From assembly GCF_026262505.1 (NCBI RefSeq), contig NC_067206.1, positions 19,117,319 through 19,181,318 on the forward strand: a DNA stretch of 64,000 nucleotides, read 5' to 3'. The position numbers and the translations under genes were made by a program. The stretch is from Trichomonas vaginalis G3 (Eukaryota; Parabasalia; Trichomonadida; Trichomonadidae). This document shows positions 27,995 through 38,500 of this stretch, one piece after another; positions within the stretch are counted from its first letter, which is position 1, and every line of letters begins with the position of its first letter. The notes below the pieces were generated by a model. The model saw nothing but the letters and a program-made list of their open reading frames with translations, was not told where the DNA came from and did not search any database.

Positions 27995-28139
27995 ATTTAA
28001 TTTTATATCAAAATCATTAAAATTAGAAAACATAAACTTTATTCACAGCCATTGTAACTTGTTTTTATCAATTTCATATACTCCAACGATAATTTTAAAA
28101 GCAGAAAAAATTTATAATTCAATATTTAATTAATGAATA

Positions 28140-28640
28140 TGGATATCTTAAATCTGCTCATGATAAGGAAAGTGTAAATGTAAATGACATTGTGCAAAAT
28201 ATTTTTGATATATCCTGGAATCGTATGATGTTTACCAAAGTATACTCACAAATTATTCGAATATATTCCAAATTATTCATACAATTTGCCATGCTTTAAT
28301 CCAACACGTTGGAATATTATTGAAGAAATATTTCAGTTCATGAAAGATAAATTGATAAAAGAATTTCAATTCTTTGTTTCCTACTTCACACCTTTTATCA
28401 TTGCACATAATAGAAACAACTGGAAACATGTGATTGATTGAGTTGGGATAAATTTTTTCAAGATATGGAAGATACGATTATCAACTTCGCTTCAAAAATT
28501 TAAGAGGTGATAAAGAAAAAGATATCATTAAAAAGCCATATACAGTTGGAATTCACCTTTCAGTAAAAGCAGGAGATGAAATAAATGAGATAATTATCGA
28601 TCGTGAAAACATACCAATATATTTTTCTCATATTAGATGA
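28140..28640 (+). pseudogene. decayed ORFs, possible Tc1-like end
   Basis: Two separate frames can be read: NEYGYLKSAHDKESVNVNDI with QNIFDISWNR, and PCFNPTRWNIIEEIFQFMKD. The second resembles the PYSPxLNPIExxW-K motif near the end of Tc1/mariner transposases, but the match is weak. The first is unassigned. Stops lie between them. Confidence 0.3.
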
Positions 28641-29189
28641 TAAAAATATAAAAATTTTTGATTTGATTTTGATTTTAAATCTTAAATTTTCAAATTATGT
28701 CGCCAAACATAAGGCTTTGTTGTAGTTATTTTATCAGGTTATGGGAAAATATTTTCGTCGCCAAACTATTTTTGAACAAAACTAATTTTTAAGAAAACCC
28801 ATAAAATTAAATTTTGACACTAACTGTCATTTTTCAAAGGAACTTTTAGGTATGATATAAAATTAATGAAATATAAAGCATGAAAAAGGTCTCAGTTCAC
28901 TTTTGACACTTCATAATTTGTAAAGATTTTTTTATAAAAGCATAATAAATATATAATATATAACATAAAATATTGGAAATATAATTATATTAATTAAATG
29001 TCAAAGTGGCTAAATATTACTGGAAATTGTTGACATTGCCAGCAATTTTAGCCATATTGCAGTAAAACTATCCATATTTGTATTGTTTGCGCTTTTTGTA
29101 TCTCTATTTATTCTTTTGCTTTTGATAACAATCTCCTCAATCGTTCTTTTGGGGATTTGAATTTGCAACCTTAACTTTCAAAAGATATG
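28641..29189. other. A/T-rich interval
   Basis: No gene, RNA or clear repeat was recognised. Confidence 0.35.
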
Positions 29190-29778
29190 TGGGAAAATTT
29201 CATCAACAAGGATGTGGAAGAAGTCATCAACACATAAGTTCTTTTTACTCCAAAAAGAATGCATATTTCAGTTGTTGGAAATGACTTTCATTGATACAAT
29301 TTGTCAAATCATTACCAGAGCGATAGAGTTTCATCCATTTATAAGGATGAGGATGCCATTTTTGGTGTCTAAAGAAAATCACACTCATTCGAATATGGTA
29401 TCGTGCTGAGCGGGACTATTTAGCCGAATCTGACATCCTTTCCGATTTGCAGATAGCCAAGCTTACGAACGTGCAAAAGCAATTACAAAGAATGTTGAGG
29501 AATTACTTGAGAAAGAAATGATCGACCCATTCGAAGTTATTAGAGTATTACAGAAATTTAACAAATACAGTAAGAATTCAGAAAATGCACAATTTCTTAC
29601 ATTTCTTCCGGAAACTCATTTTAATAGATTAATAGTTACACTTTTTTCAACCATTGCCATTCTCAAATCTCAAAAGTATTCAAACTTGGGTTTAGACAGA
29701 CTCGGAACATATCCAGTTGAAAATTTCAATGGATATATCAAGGTCAACTCCAGTAGAGATTATCGAAAAAAAAATTAA
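29190..29778 (+). pseudogene. transposase-like C-terminal remnant
   Basis: The best part is the frame 29518-29778 with LTFLPETHFNRLIVTLFSTI and LGLDRLGTYPVENFNGYIKV. An RLGT-P-ENFNG segment is typical of transposase C-terminal regions that end with the last catalytic Glu, but the family is not clear. The upstream frame (29212-29409) is out of register and weak. Confidence 0.4.
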
Positions 29779-29889
29779 TTTGTTTATTAATAATTAAGTT
29801 TAATTTTAACTTTAAAAAACAATAGTGCTGTTAAATTATATTTATTAAATATAATGAAATATCATTTAATACTGAAATCAAATATTTCG

Positions 29890-30020
29890 GAAAAGTTTAG
29901 TCACTTTTGCATTTTCAATCAAAAAGTCCCTAAATTTGTTTCAAAATGTGAGCTCATTTTACTGTTTTTAATTGGGGCTCGCAAGCTCGCCCCAAATAAA
30001 AACCGTAAAAGTGACTAATA
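29890..30020. repeat. small inverted-repeat element with G/C hairpin
   Basis: TTAGTCACTTTT on the left is matched by its inverse AAAAGTGACTAA on the right. Just inside the right end is a hairpin with arms ACTGTTTTTAATTGGGGC and its inverse around CTCGCAAGCTC. It is too short to encode a protein. Confidence 0.5.
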
Positions 30021-30269
30021 TTTGCTAAAATGCTATATAATCGAAAACAAAAAGTAGTCATTGAAGTGCTGTAGAATGCCAGTAAATCACTACGGATACA
30101 TAGTATTTATAGTCAAAGTATAAGCCAGTAGCTCTTTAATTTATGGTCGTAGTACTTCTATGAGATACCTATTTATTCCATGAAAGAAAAAAAAATTAAA
30201 GACAATAGTTTAAAATAATAGAAAAATAATTCTTTTCACAAACAATATATTTCGTTATTTTCACTGATT
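30021..30269. other. spacer downstream of Glu-rich gene
   Basis: No feature recognised. Confidence 0.3.
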
Positions 30270-31559
30270 TCAATCAGTTTCTTTAACTCCATCAGCTTCA
30301 AGTTTATCTTGAATCAAATTTGCGATGAAACTTTGAGTAGTTACTGGTTTATCTTCCTCCTCTTTCTTTTCTTCTTCTTCTGGTGATTTCTCTTTAGATT
30401 CATTCTTTTCCTCTTCTTCTGCATGATCATTTTCTTCCTCTTTCTTTTCTTCTTCCTCATTAACTTTGATATCTTTTTCATCCGTTTTAGTTTCCTCTTC
30501 TTCAAGGTGTTCTTCTGGTTTCTGTTCATCATCTTTATCTTTATGGCCTTCTTCTTCCTTCTTTTCCTCTTCTTCGATGTTATCATCGTTAATTTCAACT
30601 TTTTCTTCTTCCTCCTCGTGTTTCTCTTCATCCTTATCATTTGTGTCTTCCTCTTCTTCCTCTTCTAAGTTGTCATTTTCTTCTCCTGGTGCAGCATCAA
30701 ATTGCATGTTTGTATACTTCTCGCGGAGGGCTTCTACGTCGTATTTTGGTCCTCCAAGAGCTACAAGGACTTCATTCATACGCTCTATTTGATCAATCAT
30801 GGCAAAAGCGGACTCTTGAGCGACCATAATCTTATTAAAGCATTCGCGATGGATTGTATTATACTGGGCTTTGAGCTTTTGCTCCATATCGCAAAGATTT
30901 TCGATTTCGAAAGGAAGTTTTGGTGGATTTGACCTGAAAATGCCAGATCCTTGTTTCTTATTAAGATTGTAAATACGATAAGTAAGATCCTTGCGAAGCT
31001 GATTGTGATATGCCTTCTTGGCTTTTAATATACCAAGAGCAATGCATGATGTAGCGTAATCATCCGAACAAACAACTTTTGCCAAGTTTTTCTTTCCTTC
31101 TTTCATACGATCGATTCCAGTATTAATTTCAATGCGAAGGTCTTCGATTTCTGATTCGTAAAATGCTCTCTCTTTTAGATAAGTTGAAATAACGGCTGAT
31201 TGCTGCATAGCTTTTAACTTTGTAATTGCTCTTTCCTTGCCTTCAATTTCTGTGGTGAGTTCAGCTAATCGATGTCTGAGCTGCGCGTTTGTATTCGTTG
31301 AATCTGACTCATCTCCAAGAGCTGTTGCTAATGCAAAGGTAAGATTGTCAGTTTTTTGATGTTCAGCGTTTGTGTCATCATATATTTTCTTCTGCTTCTC
31401 TAATTCTTTCTTAACTTCGCGAAACGTTTTCTTTATATCTTGTTTTTCTTTTTCTAAGTATTCAGGCTCTTTAAGAACATCATCACCTCTGAAATAGAAA
31501 GGTTGCGCTTTGCATGTTCCTTTAGGATGGATAAAAACGACTGGGCGCGTGTTAGACAT
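30270..31559 (-). CDS. coiled-coil protein with long Glu-rich tail
   Basis: I chose the ATG at 31559 (MSNTRPVVFIHPKGTCK) because a TCACTTTTC initiator lies 18 bases upstream (31577-31585); the longer frame starts at a TTG that would lie before the promoter. The product is 429 aa. Residues about 30-150 form a coiled coil (EYLEKEKQDIKKTFREVKKE and later heptads), a second helical part runs to about 290, and the last 130 residues are a Glu/Lys-rich acidic tail of repeated EEEEEK words ending in a short folded helix (TTQSFIANLIQDKLEADG). No domain is recognised. The sequence suggests a cytoskeletal or scaffold protein, but this is not shown. Confidence 0.7.
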   Translation of the reverse strand: MSNTRPVVFIHPKGTCKAQPFYFRGDDVLKEPEYLEKEKQDIKKTFREVKKELEKQKKIYDDTNAEHQKTDNLTFALATALGDESDSTNTNAQLRHRLAELTTEIEGKERAITKLKAMQQSAVISTYLKERAFYESEIEDLRIEINTGIDRMKEGKKNLAKVVCSDDYATSCIALGILKAKKAYHNQLRKDLTYRIYNLNKKQGSGIFRSNPPKLPFEIENLCDMEQKLKAQYNTIHRECFNKIMVAQESAFAMIDQIERMNEVLVALGGPKYDVEALREKYTNMQFDAAPGEENDNLEEEEEEDTNDKDEEKHEEEEEKVEINDDNIEEEEKKEEEGHKDKDDEQKPEEHLEEEETKTDEKDIKVNEEEEKKEEENDHAEEEEKNESKEKSPEEEEKKEEEDKPVTTQSFIANLIQDKLEADGVKETD

Positions 31560-31576
31560 CAAATAACGGAGTTTTC

Positions 31577-31585
31577 GAAAAGTGA
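31577..31585 (-). promoter_or_regulatory. initiator (Inr) of Glu-rich gene
   Basis: TCACTTTTC on the minus strand fits the trichomonad TCA-Py-(T/A) initiator and decides the start of the gene. Confidence 0.65.
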
Positions 31586-31884
31586 CGACTTTATCTTTCA
31601 AAAAAAATTGATCTTGATGTTTCTTCCTGTATTCATTATATCATGCACAAGTCAATAATTATATGCGAAATCTACTCTAGAATATAGTATATTAAAAGAT
31701 TTTCCAAATGAATAAGATATATTCTGAATTTTTATGTAATGTTGATAGTTTATATGACTAATATACTAATTTATTAAATAACAAAATGAAATAAAAAAAA
31801 TATAAAATTAAATTTTGCAAAAAAACACTTAAAAGTATGGTGAATTTAATGACATCAAATTCACTTAGCCAATTAAGTGTTATT

Positions 31885-34800
31885 CTACGATGCATCATCC
31901 AAGAATAAGATATCAGATTGTCCCTGGAGTACAGCAAGAGAAAATTTAGTAGGTGAGAAGCAGCAAGCGTTAACAGCCTCTAAATTCCTTGAAAACAAAA
32001 GAGATGGAACAGAATTGTATTCAATTCTCTTTCCGCCGAGGATATCTATGACGCAGACCCCTTTGGAAGACCCTATTGCGCAAGCACCAGACTCAGACTG
32101 TACTGCAAATGATAAAATCGGTGAAGATTCAGGAGATGCCTGATATCTTTTTATTGGTTCGTTAAATCTTGCATCGAAAAGGGATACAGTACCGCATTTG
32201 TGTGCAATTGCAAACAAATTTGCACTCTTGTCAAGTTGGGCCACGTCAAAAAGTGACAAACCGTCGGGCGAAGAAATTACGTTCGAATTTGTTCTCAAAT
32301 CTACGAAATTGAGTTTTTTATCGGAAACAACAGCGACAACATCGTTCAAGTGGTTGAGAGCCCTCACGCACTGTATGTTGTCACCGATTGAATCGATAGT
32401 TTGGCTTATTTTCTCACTTTTCATGTCATAAACCAAAATATTTTTTTGTAAAGTTGAAAATGTCAAAAGTTTTCTGTCAGATTCGAGAAATTCGAACAAA
32501 GAGTGGTTCTGGTTGAGTTTGAATGCGGTTATGGTCTGTAAATCGGAGTTAAGGAAACGTAAATTACTGTGGGAATCAGAAGAAATAATCAGAGGATAGC
32601 CAGAATTTGAAATACACTGAACATGCTTAATCTGTTTGTTGGAAATGCGAACGCTTCGTTGTACATTGGCATCCCATTGGGCATAAACGATTTCGCCGGA
32701 GTTGGAGCCAAATAAAGCAGCATTTCCGTCAAATAAAGATGTAAAGTTCGAAGAACAGACTGAATGAGTTTGTAAGAGTCGGAATGATGTTGCTCTGCCA
32801 ATTGTAATCATAGATTTGTTTGGCTGACGAGCAGGAAGCGAAATTGTTGGCTGAACATTGGATAATCTAAGTTTATCATCGGTAAGGAGTGATTTTATAG
32901 GGCTTAGAATGGCCCTTGAGAACCACTGAAGTATAAATGATGGATAAACTGACTGTGTGAAGTTTTCCATTAATCTCTTCACCAAAGGATGGGGATCGCA
33001 AGCCAATTCAACGAGTGACAACTGTACATCCTTGTTCTCAAGTAATTTCGGATTTGCTTTTGTCGCATTAGAAAGTAAAATTATTAATTCGCATCTTACT
33101 GAAGAATTGGGGTCATGAACCAACTCTTTTGCAACTTTAACTATTTCTGTTTCGATATCGCACTTGATTAGCGAACATAGTGCATGTAAACTGGCAATTC
33201 TGACTTCTGGCGAATAATCTGAGGACAAATTAGTTATTTTTGCAGCAGTCTTCATCATAAGATCTCTATCCGGTATGTAATTCACAAATGTTGCTACAAA
33301 TAATAATGTCCATAACCGTACATCTGTATGGGAATCATCAAAAAGTGACAAGATTGTAGATGACCAATCATTTTGTACTAATTGGGAAATGGCCTCATTA
33401 TTCTCGAAATGGTAAATGGTAGCGATGACAAGAGCGAAGACTGAGTTCTCTTGTTTCAGCAAAGGAGAAAGAACTGTTTTGAATGTTTCTTTGCTGATTT
33501 CTCGAAGAATCGCTCTGGCTGAAGGCATAAAGCATAAGGTTTTGGCAACAGCAAGCAATAAATATTCATTACACGATGGAGAGGTCAGCATTTGGAAAAG
33601 AGGTACTGCAATCGGGAAATACCACATTTGTCTGACAGCTGAGATACTTTTATCGATGTATAATGCGAGTACTTTACTACCTTCCGCTTGTAGCGATGGC
33701 GTTGTAAGAGCTGGCGGAATTAAAGTTAATTGGCCAGGAAATGAAATATCTTTTGTTGAAACGTTCATTAGATGCTTGAGAGTTTTGAGGGATTGTTCTA
33801 AGAACACTGTGTATGATAATGAGGGGTCTGGAGCTGGAGAATGAAGCTGCTGTAAAGCAACATCTAATCTGAGGTCAAAAGTATGCCATAATGAATGATT
33901 TGAGACATCTGGCATCTCTGGAATCGATTTCGGTTGGACTCCAAAGAAAGAAAGCATCCTACAAGCGAGAAAATAGTTTGCTGCTAAATGTGCAATGGAA
34001 GAATCAGTTCTGAAGACTCTCATGAAGAGATCTGGAGGGAATACTTCGAATGCCATGGCTTCTACAAGTCTGTGGAGTATTAAACTGATGTCATCCAAAA
34101 TACTATTTGGAGATGACTTGAAAAGGTCTGTATTTAGTGGTCGGAGTGGTCCATTCTTAAAGCAGTAGTAATGGCGAGAATGCCAGAGTAATGCAATGCG
34201 AGCAGGAGTTGTCATACAAGAAGTAAAGACATCATGAGGTAAATCTGGGGATCTTGGTAATCTTTCGCGACTTCCACATGCAAAGAATGCGAAAAGATCC
34301 ATCTTTATACCTGAATCTGCTTTGTCTGAGATAAATGATCTGTATGCGTTGATTAATGCACCGGCATTGTCACAATCTAGTATGTGAACGCTGCAGGAAT
34401 CTGTAGCGGTGAGAACACTCTCGATAGGGAAGTGATCAAATGATTGTTTGTCTGGGGAATGCAACATTATGTATTGAGATGAAACATCTGGGCCTCCATG
34501 TGAAGCATAATGGAAGAGGGTTCGAACTGATGAGTTTTGGAGCTTGATTTTAGAAAGAGAATTCTTGAAATCATTGATAGTCGGATTAACTCTTGCTGCT
34601 AAAGCCATTTTCGGCATGCATTGTTGGTATTGTGTGACAATTGCTTTCGCAATTTCTTGTTGCGGATTTGATGTTGATTCTGTGCTGGTTTTAGACCAAC
34701 AATAAACAGAATTTGTTCCTCTTAAATGAGGAGGTTGGAGTAAGTTTGGTATGCACATAACGACAATTCCTTGTGTTGTGAATGTTAATGCTGGGAAATC

Positions 34801-34971
34801 TACTGGTTCTGGTGGATAATTTGGTGGATGAATTGAAACTAAAAATTCATTATGAAGCCAATCCCCATAAAGTGGATCTGATGTATTTTCTCCATCAATT
34901 ATGCGTGATTGGATGAAATTTGGGCCTGCATTATTGATGAACGCCTTAGAAGTTGTTCCTGAAGACGTCAT
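31885..34971 (-). CDS. RPTOR: Raptor homologue, TORC1 scaffold
   Basis: The 1,028-aa product shows the Raptor architecture. The N-terminal conserved region has VVMCIPNLLQPPHLRGTNS, then NPTINDFKNSLSKIK, the caspase-like fold with FHYASHGGPDVSS (about residues 152-164) and HILDCDNAGALI, and PDLPHDVFTSCMTTPARIAL, which matches the human PDLPADLFTSCLTTP-type segment. A HEAT-repeat region (about 470-690) and a WD40-like propeller (about 720-1028, with VYDMKSEKISQ and VDLRTNSN blades) follow. Raptor recruits substrates to TOR kinase. His and Cys at the caspase dyad positions are present, as in other Raptors, but protease activity is not known. The ATG at 34971 was preferred over the preceding TTG; TCACTTTTTATTG lies directly upstream. 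Confidence 0.85.
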   Translation of the reverse strand: MTSSGTTSKAFINNAGPNFIQSRIIDGENTSDPLYGDWLHNEFLVSIHPPNYPPEPVDFPALTFTTQGIVVMCIPNLLQPPHLRGTNSVYCWSKTSTESTSNPQQEIAKAIVTQYQQCMPKMALAARVNPTINDFKNSLSKIKLQNSSVRTLFHYASHGGPDVSSQYIMLHSPDKQSFDHFPIESVLTATDSCSVHILDCDNAGALINAYRSFISDKADSGIKMDLFAFFACGSRERLPRSPDLPHDVFTSCMTTPARIALLWHSRHYYCFKNGPLRPLNTDLFKSSPNSILDDISLILHRLVEAMAFEVFPPDLFMRVFRTDSSIAHLAANYFLACRMLSFFGVQPKSIPEMPDVSNHSLWHTFDLRLDVALQQLHSPAPDPSLSYTVFLEQSLKTLKHLMNVSTKDISFPGQLTLIPPALTTPSLQAEGSKVLALYIDKSISAVRQMWYFPIAVPLFQMLTSPSCNEYLLLAVAKTLCFMPSARAILREISKETFKTVLSPLLKQENSVFALVIATIYHFENNEAISQLVQNDWSSTILSLFDDSHTDVRLWTLLFVATFVNYIPDRDLMMKTAAKITNLSSDYSPEVRIASLHALCSLIKCDIETEIVKVAKELVHDPNSSVRCELIILLSNATKANPKLLENKDVQLSLVELACDPHPLVKRLMENFTQSVYPSFILQWFSRAILSPIKSLLTDDKLRLSNVQPTISLPARQPNKSMITIGRATSFRLLQTHSVCSSNFTSLFDGNAALFGSNSGEIVYAQWDANVQRSVRISNKQIKHVQCISNSGYPLIISSDSHSNLRFLNSDLQTITAFKLNQNHSLFEFLESDRKLLTFSTLQKNILVYDMKSEKISQTIDSIGDNIQCVRALNHLNDVVAVVSDKKLNFVDLRTNSNVISSPDGLSLFDVAQLDKSANLFAIAHKCGTVSLFDARFNEPIKRYQASPESSPILSFAVQSESGACAIGSSKGVCVIDILGGKRIEYNSVPSLLFSRNLEAVNACCFSPTKFSLAVLQGQSDILFLDDAS

Positions 34972-34975
34972 CAAT

Positions 34976-34984
34976 AAAAAGTGA
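34976..34984 (-). promoter_or_regulatory. initiator of Raptor gene
   Basis: TCACTTTTT on the minus strand, about 10 bases before the ATG. Confidence 0.7.
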
Positions 34985-35506
34985 CTTTTAATTTTTTCAA
35001 ATTTATGGTAATAACGCTTTCTTATTGAGAAGAAAATATTGTATTTGAAAAATAAAACTGATTATTCGTTTTAATTTTTCGAATTTTCTAAATTTCTATG
35101 ATTTTAAAGATTTTCAACTAAATTTTCTTAATTTTTCATCTTATAAAATTATTTTTGAAATATTGGAAAAAAAAATGTATTTATAGGAAATTTTGAGTGT
35201 CAGTATCTTGCCATCTAAAAGGTTTAATTAAAATCTGTATATGACAGTATGTCCATACAAGGACTAGTGCATATAGTGAATATATTTCCAATGAATGATA
35301 GCAATTCTGTATCCTTAGAAAAAAGGAATTTTAGAGCCCACTAAAAATTAAACACATGACGTTTTTAACATATAATGATGGAGATAAAAGTCAACTGTAT
35401 ACTGGAAATTAATGTATCTTCTTATTAAAATTGTTTGAAATAAAAGTATTCTTTGTAATTTAATAAAAATATAAACAAGAAAATTTTTTAAACATTCATA
35501 ATATAT
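34985..35506. other. A/T-rich intergenic interval
   Basis: No gene or repeat seen; it lies upstream of the Raptor gene and downstream of the giant USP gene. Confidence 0.4.
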
Positions 35507-38500
35507 TTACAAATTAATAACAGATTCGTCAATAAGTTCCGGCTTAAATTCCTTAACAGTTTCTATTGCTTTCTGCACAATCTTCATTCTCTTGCACAAA
35601 GCCGCAGGTTGTGCTTTCTTCAGTGCGCTGACAATAAACAAAGCCAAATCATTTTTATCGCAGCAACCAATTTCCCATAATTGCAACGCAGGCCAAAGTA
35701 CCCATTTATCTTTTGCCTCTTTCGGACATCTCACCTGGCATCCTATTTCCTTCAGTAGGCTAATCAATCTATCGCATGCCTCTGTCTGTGTCAACTGAGT
35801 CAAAACGAAATCGACGCATTCGCTCAACAACCAAGATCCAGCGAAAACATTTGGAGCCATCAAAACCAATTCTACGTCCATAATTGTTGGTTGTGCCATG
35901 TTCCTGAATACCTCACGCTCTTCTTCATTTATTGTAATGAGGATATCAGGATCAAAAGCGACCAAATGATGAATAACAGGCATAAACAACTCCAACAAAT
36001 CTCCTGATTTGTCAGCAATTATCGGACCAATCAATTTATTAAATAATGGTTTTGTAGACATCGGAGCAATTCCTACAACAGACTGCAATAAGCAGACATA
36101 TTCACAACCTCTCATTGCATCTTGTTGTATGACTTGCAAAAAGTCATCACTCAAGGAAATGATGTAATGCGTGAATGATGATTCCGCTGTCACTTTTGGA
36201 ACAGGAATTGAAGGATCATAAGGTCTTGTGTGGAAGTAATGGTCGATGTGAGGTTCTGGGGATCCGATCAATAGTTTAAATGTTTCATAAGTTCTATTGC
36301 GGATCGAAGGATGAACGGAGAAAATGAAATCAGAACCGTGAGAGAAATAAAATGACAAATCAATTGTCATAGCAATTTCGTTTGTTCCTCCAATTTGTAT
36401 TGGAATTGCTGAGTTGACAATTGTTTGTACACGAGGAGAAGCATCAATTAAATGCTCCAACAAATCAGGTCTTGTATTTGCCAACAAAGCTAAAAATGTC
36501 ATGAAATTATTTGACATTTTCAAGTTGTCAACAATTCTATTTAATGTATTCACATCCAAGAATGTTGCCATTGCTTCTGTTGCTCCTGTTGATTTCACGG
36601 CATCGCACATGACTTTTGCCAAAGAATCGAATGCTTGGAAATGCTTTGTTCCTGTTGATCTTTGCACTTCTTTTTGTATTTCCATTGTCAAAAGAACTGC
36701 CATCAAGAACAAAGCACTTTCTTCACGCGACCAATCAACAGCCAAGTTATCACAGCAATAAGCAATGATGTCCAATGCAAATACCATTGCTCTTTTATGT
36801 GATCCGTAATCGATTCCTTGCAGAAGCATCTGCAAATGCTCTGTTGTATCTGACATAACAGACATAGCTGTTTGTACAAGAATTCTGAAGTTATCAACAA
36901 CGGCATCAGTGATAGAAATTGCGGCAGGAAGATTTGGCCCAAAAAGTAATTTGACATAATTGAAGAAAATCTGACAATTTTTGACATTTGTCAAAATATT
37001 CTTTGTCAATAAATCAGTCCATCTTTGCAAACTTTCTTCATTGATTAGAATTACTCTCATCAATGTTCTGTAAATTATATCCAAAGTTGTTTCTGTCTGT
37101 TCCTTAGCCATGATGAGTTCTTCCACGTATTTTATGTATTGGAAGGAATACAAACATTGTGCAGGCCAATAAGAATCATTGTATTCATCAACAATTAATT
37201 GCAAATCAGGATTTACTTCTGGCATAAACACTTCTTGCATTCCTATCTTCTTGTAGAACAACAAATAACCTGTCCAAACAGAATCCCCTGGTTTTGGTTC
37301 TCCGCCAAAACACCATGGTCCTAAATTGGCCGGATCAAAGTTTACAATGTCTTGGTCGTTGCAGAAATACCAATCATTTCCTGTCTCGTTTCTTACTATT
37401 GCCATGTAGTGTCCGCTGTCTGCTTCTCCCTCGTGAACAATAACTCCTGTCAATTGGTATTTATCTGCACAAGAAGGAGGAGTTATTTCTACAGGAAATT
37501 GGAGTTCTTGTGTCAATTTACTTCTTTCTCTTGATAAATACGCGTAATCCCATCTTTGTAACTGCAAAACTAAATAGTTTGGCCATGTAACAACTCTGTT
37601 TCTTCTTACGGCTTGTACGTATTCTCCGCTGTCTATTCTGTAGCCGCCTGATATCTCTGAGTCTTCAAAGAACTTTTCGAAGGTTTGGACAATGTTTTTC
37701 AGTCCTTTTATCGCTAGTGTCAAATAATAAAATGACTCTTCATTTGATGTCAAAACTTCTCCAGTTTTTGAATTACAAATTTCGTTCATTATTTTTCCGC
37801 ATAATTGTTGATTTATTACTTCTGGATCTGGAATTTCTTTCGTCAGTTTGTTTATTACTAAATCAAAGAATTCATGTGCATCTTGCTGCAAATTTGGCTC
37901 AAATTCTGGTACTGTTTCTGTAAAATGAGTAATGTTTAATGGTGTTCCACGCCCGTAACGAATCAAAGCCAGTAACTTTCTCAATTCCATGACAAAAGGT
38001 GTCAAACCGTTGGCAGGAAGATCCAAAATCGGAGCCAAAACATTTGGCATTGCTATCATATTCTGGAGCACGGCATTGATATAACATGTTGTGCTGAAAT
38101 TGAGTAATCCTAATCGTCCTTTCGGAGTGAAGTCATCTGAAAAAGTGACAAGATAATTAGGGGTTGATTTCAATTTTTGGAGGAAAGCAGAAATATGAGG
38201 CAACGCCTTTGGATCTTTTAAGAAATTATAAGCAGCTGTTCTTGATTCATGAGTTTGCAAGAAGGGAGTCATGAAACAGACGCATGTTGGCTGTGTAAAC
38301 AATCGATTGAATGTTGTTTTAATTGTTTTCTCATTGACTTCGATGTAATCCAACAATCCAATGAATGTTTCATCGATATCCCAGACAGATGACATCTCGA
38401 ACTGCACTAAATCATCATAGAATGACTCGAAGATTGTATGTGACAGTTCATATGTCTTAATAAATCTGTACAATTGATTGGAATGACTTCTGTATTCCAA

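Noticed and set aside
30341-30932. several frames on both strands around the Glu-rich tail
   Set aside because: They are low-complexity shadows of GAA/GAG-rich codons of the real minus-strand gene.
31560-31601. 14 extra N-terminal codons of the Glu-rich gene starting at TTG
   Set aside because: They overlap the initiator at 31577-31585, so they would be upstream of the transcript start; the ATG at 31559 is preferred.
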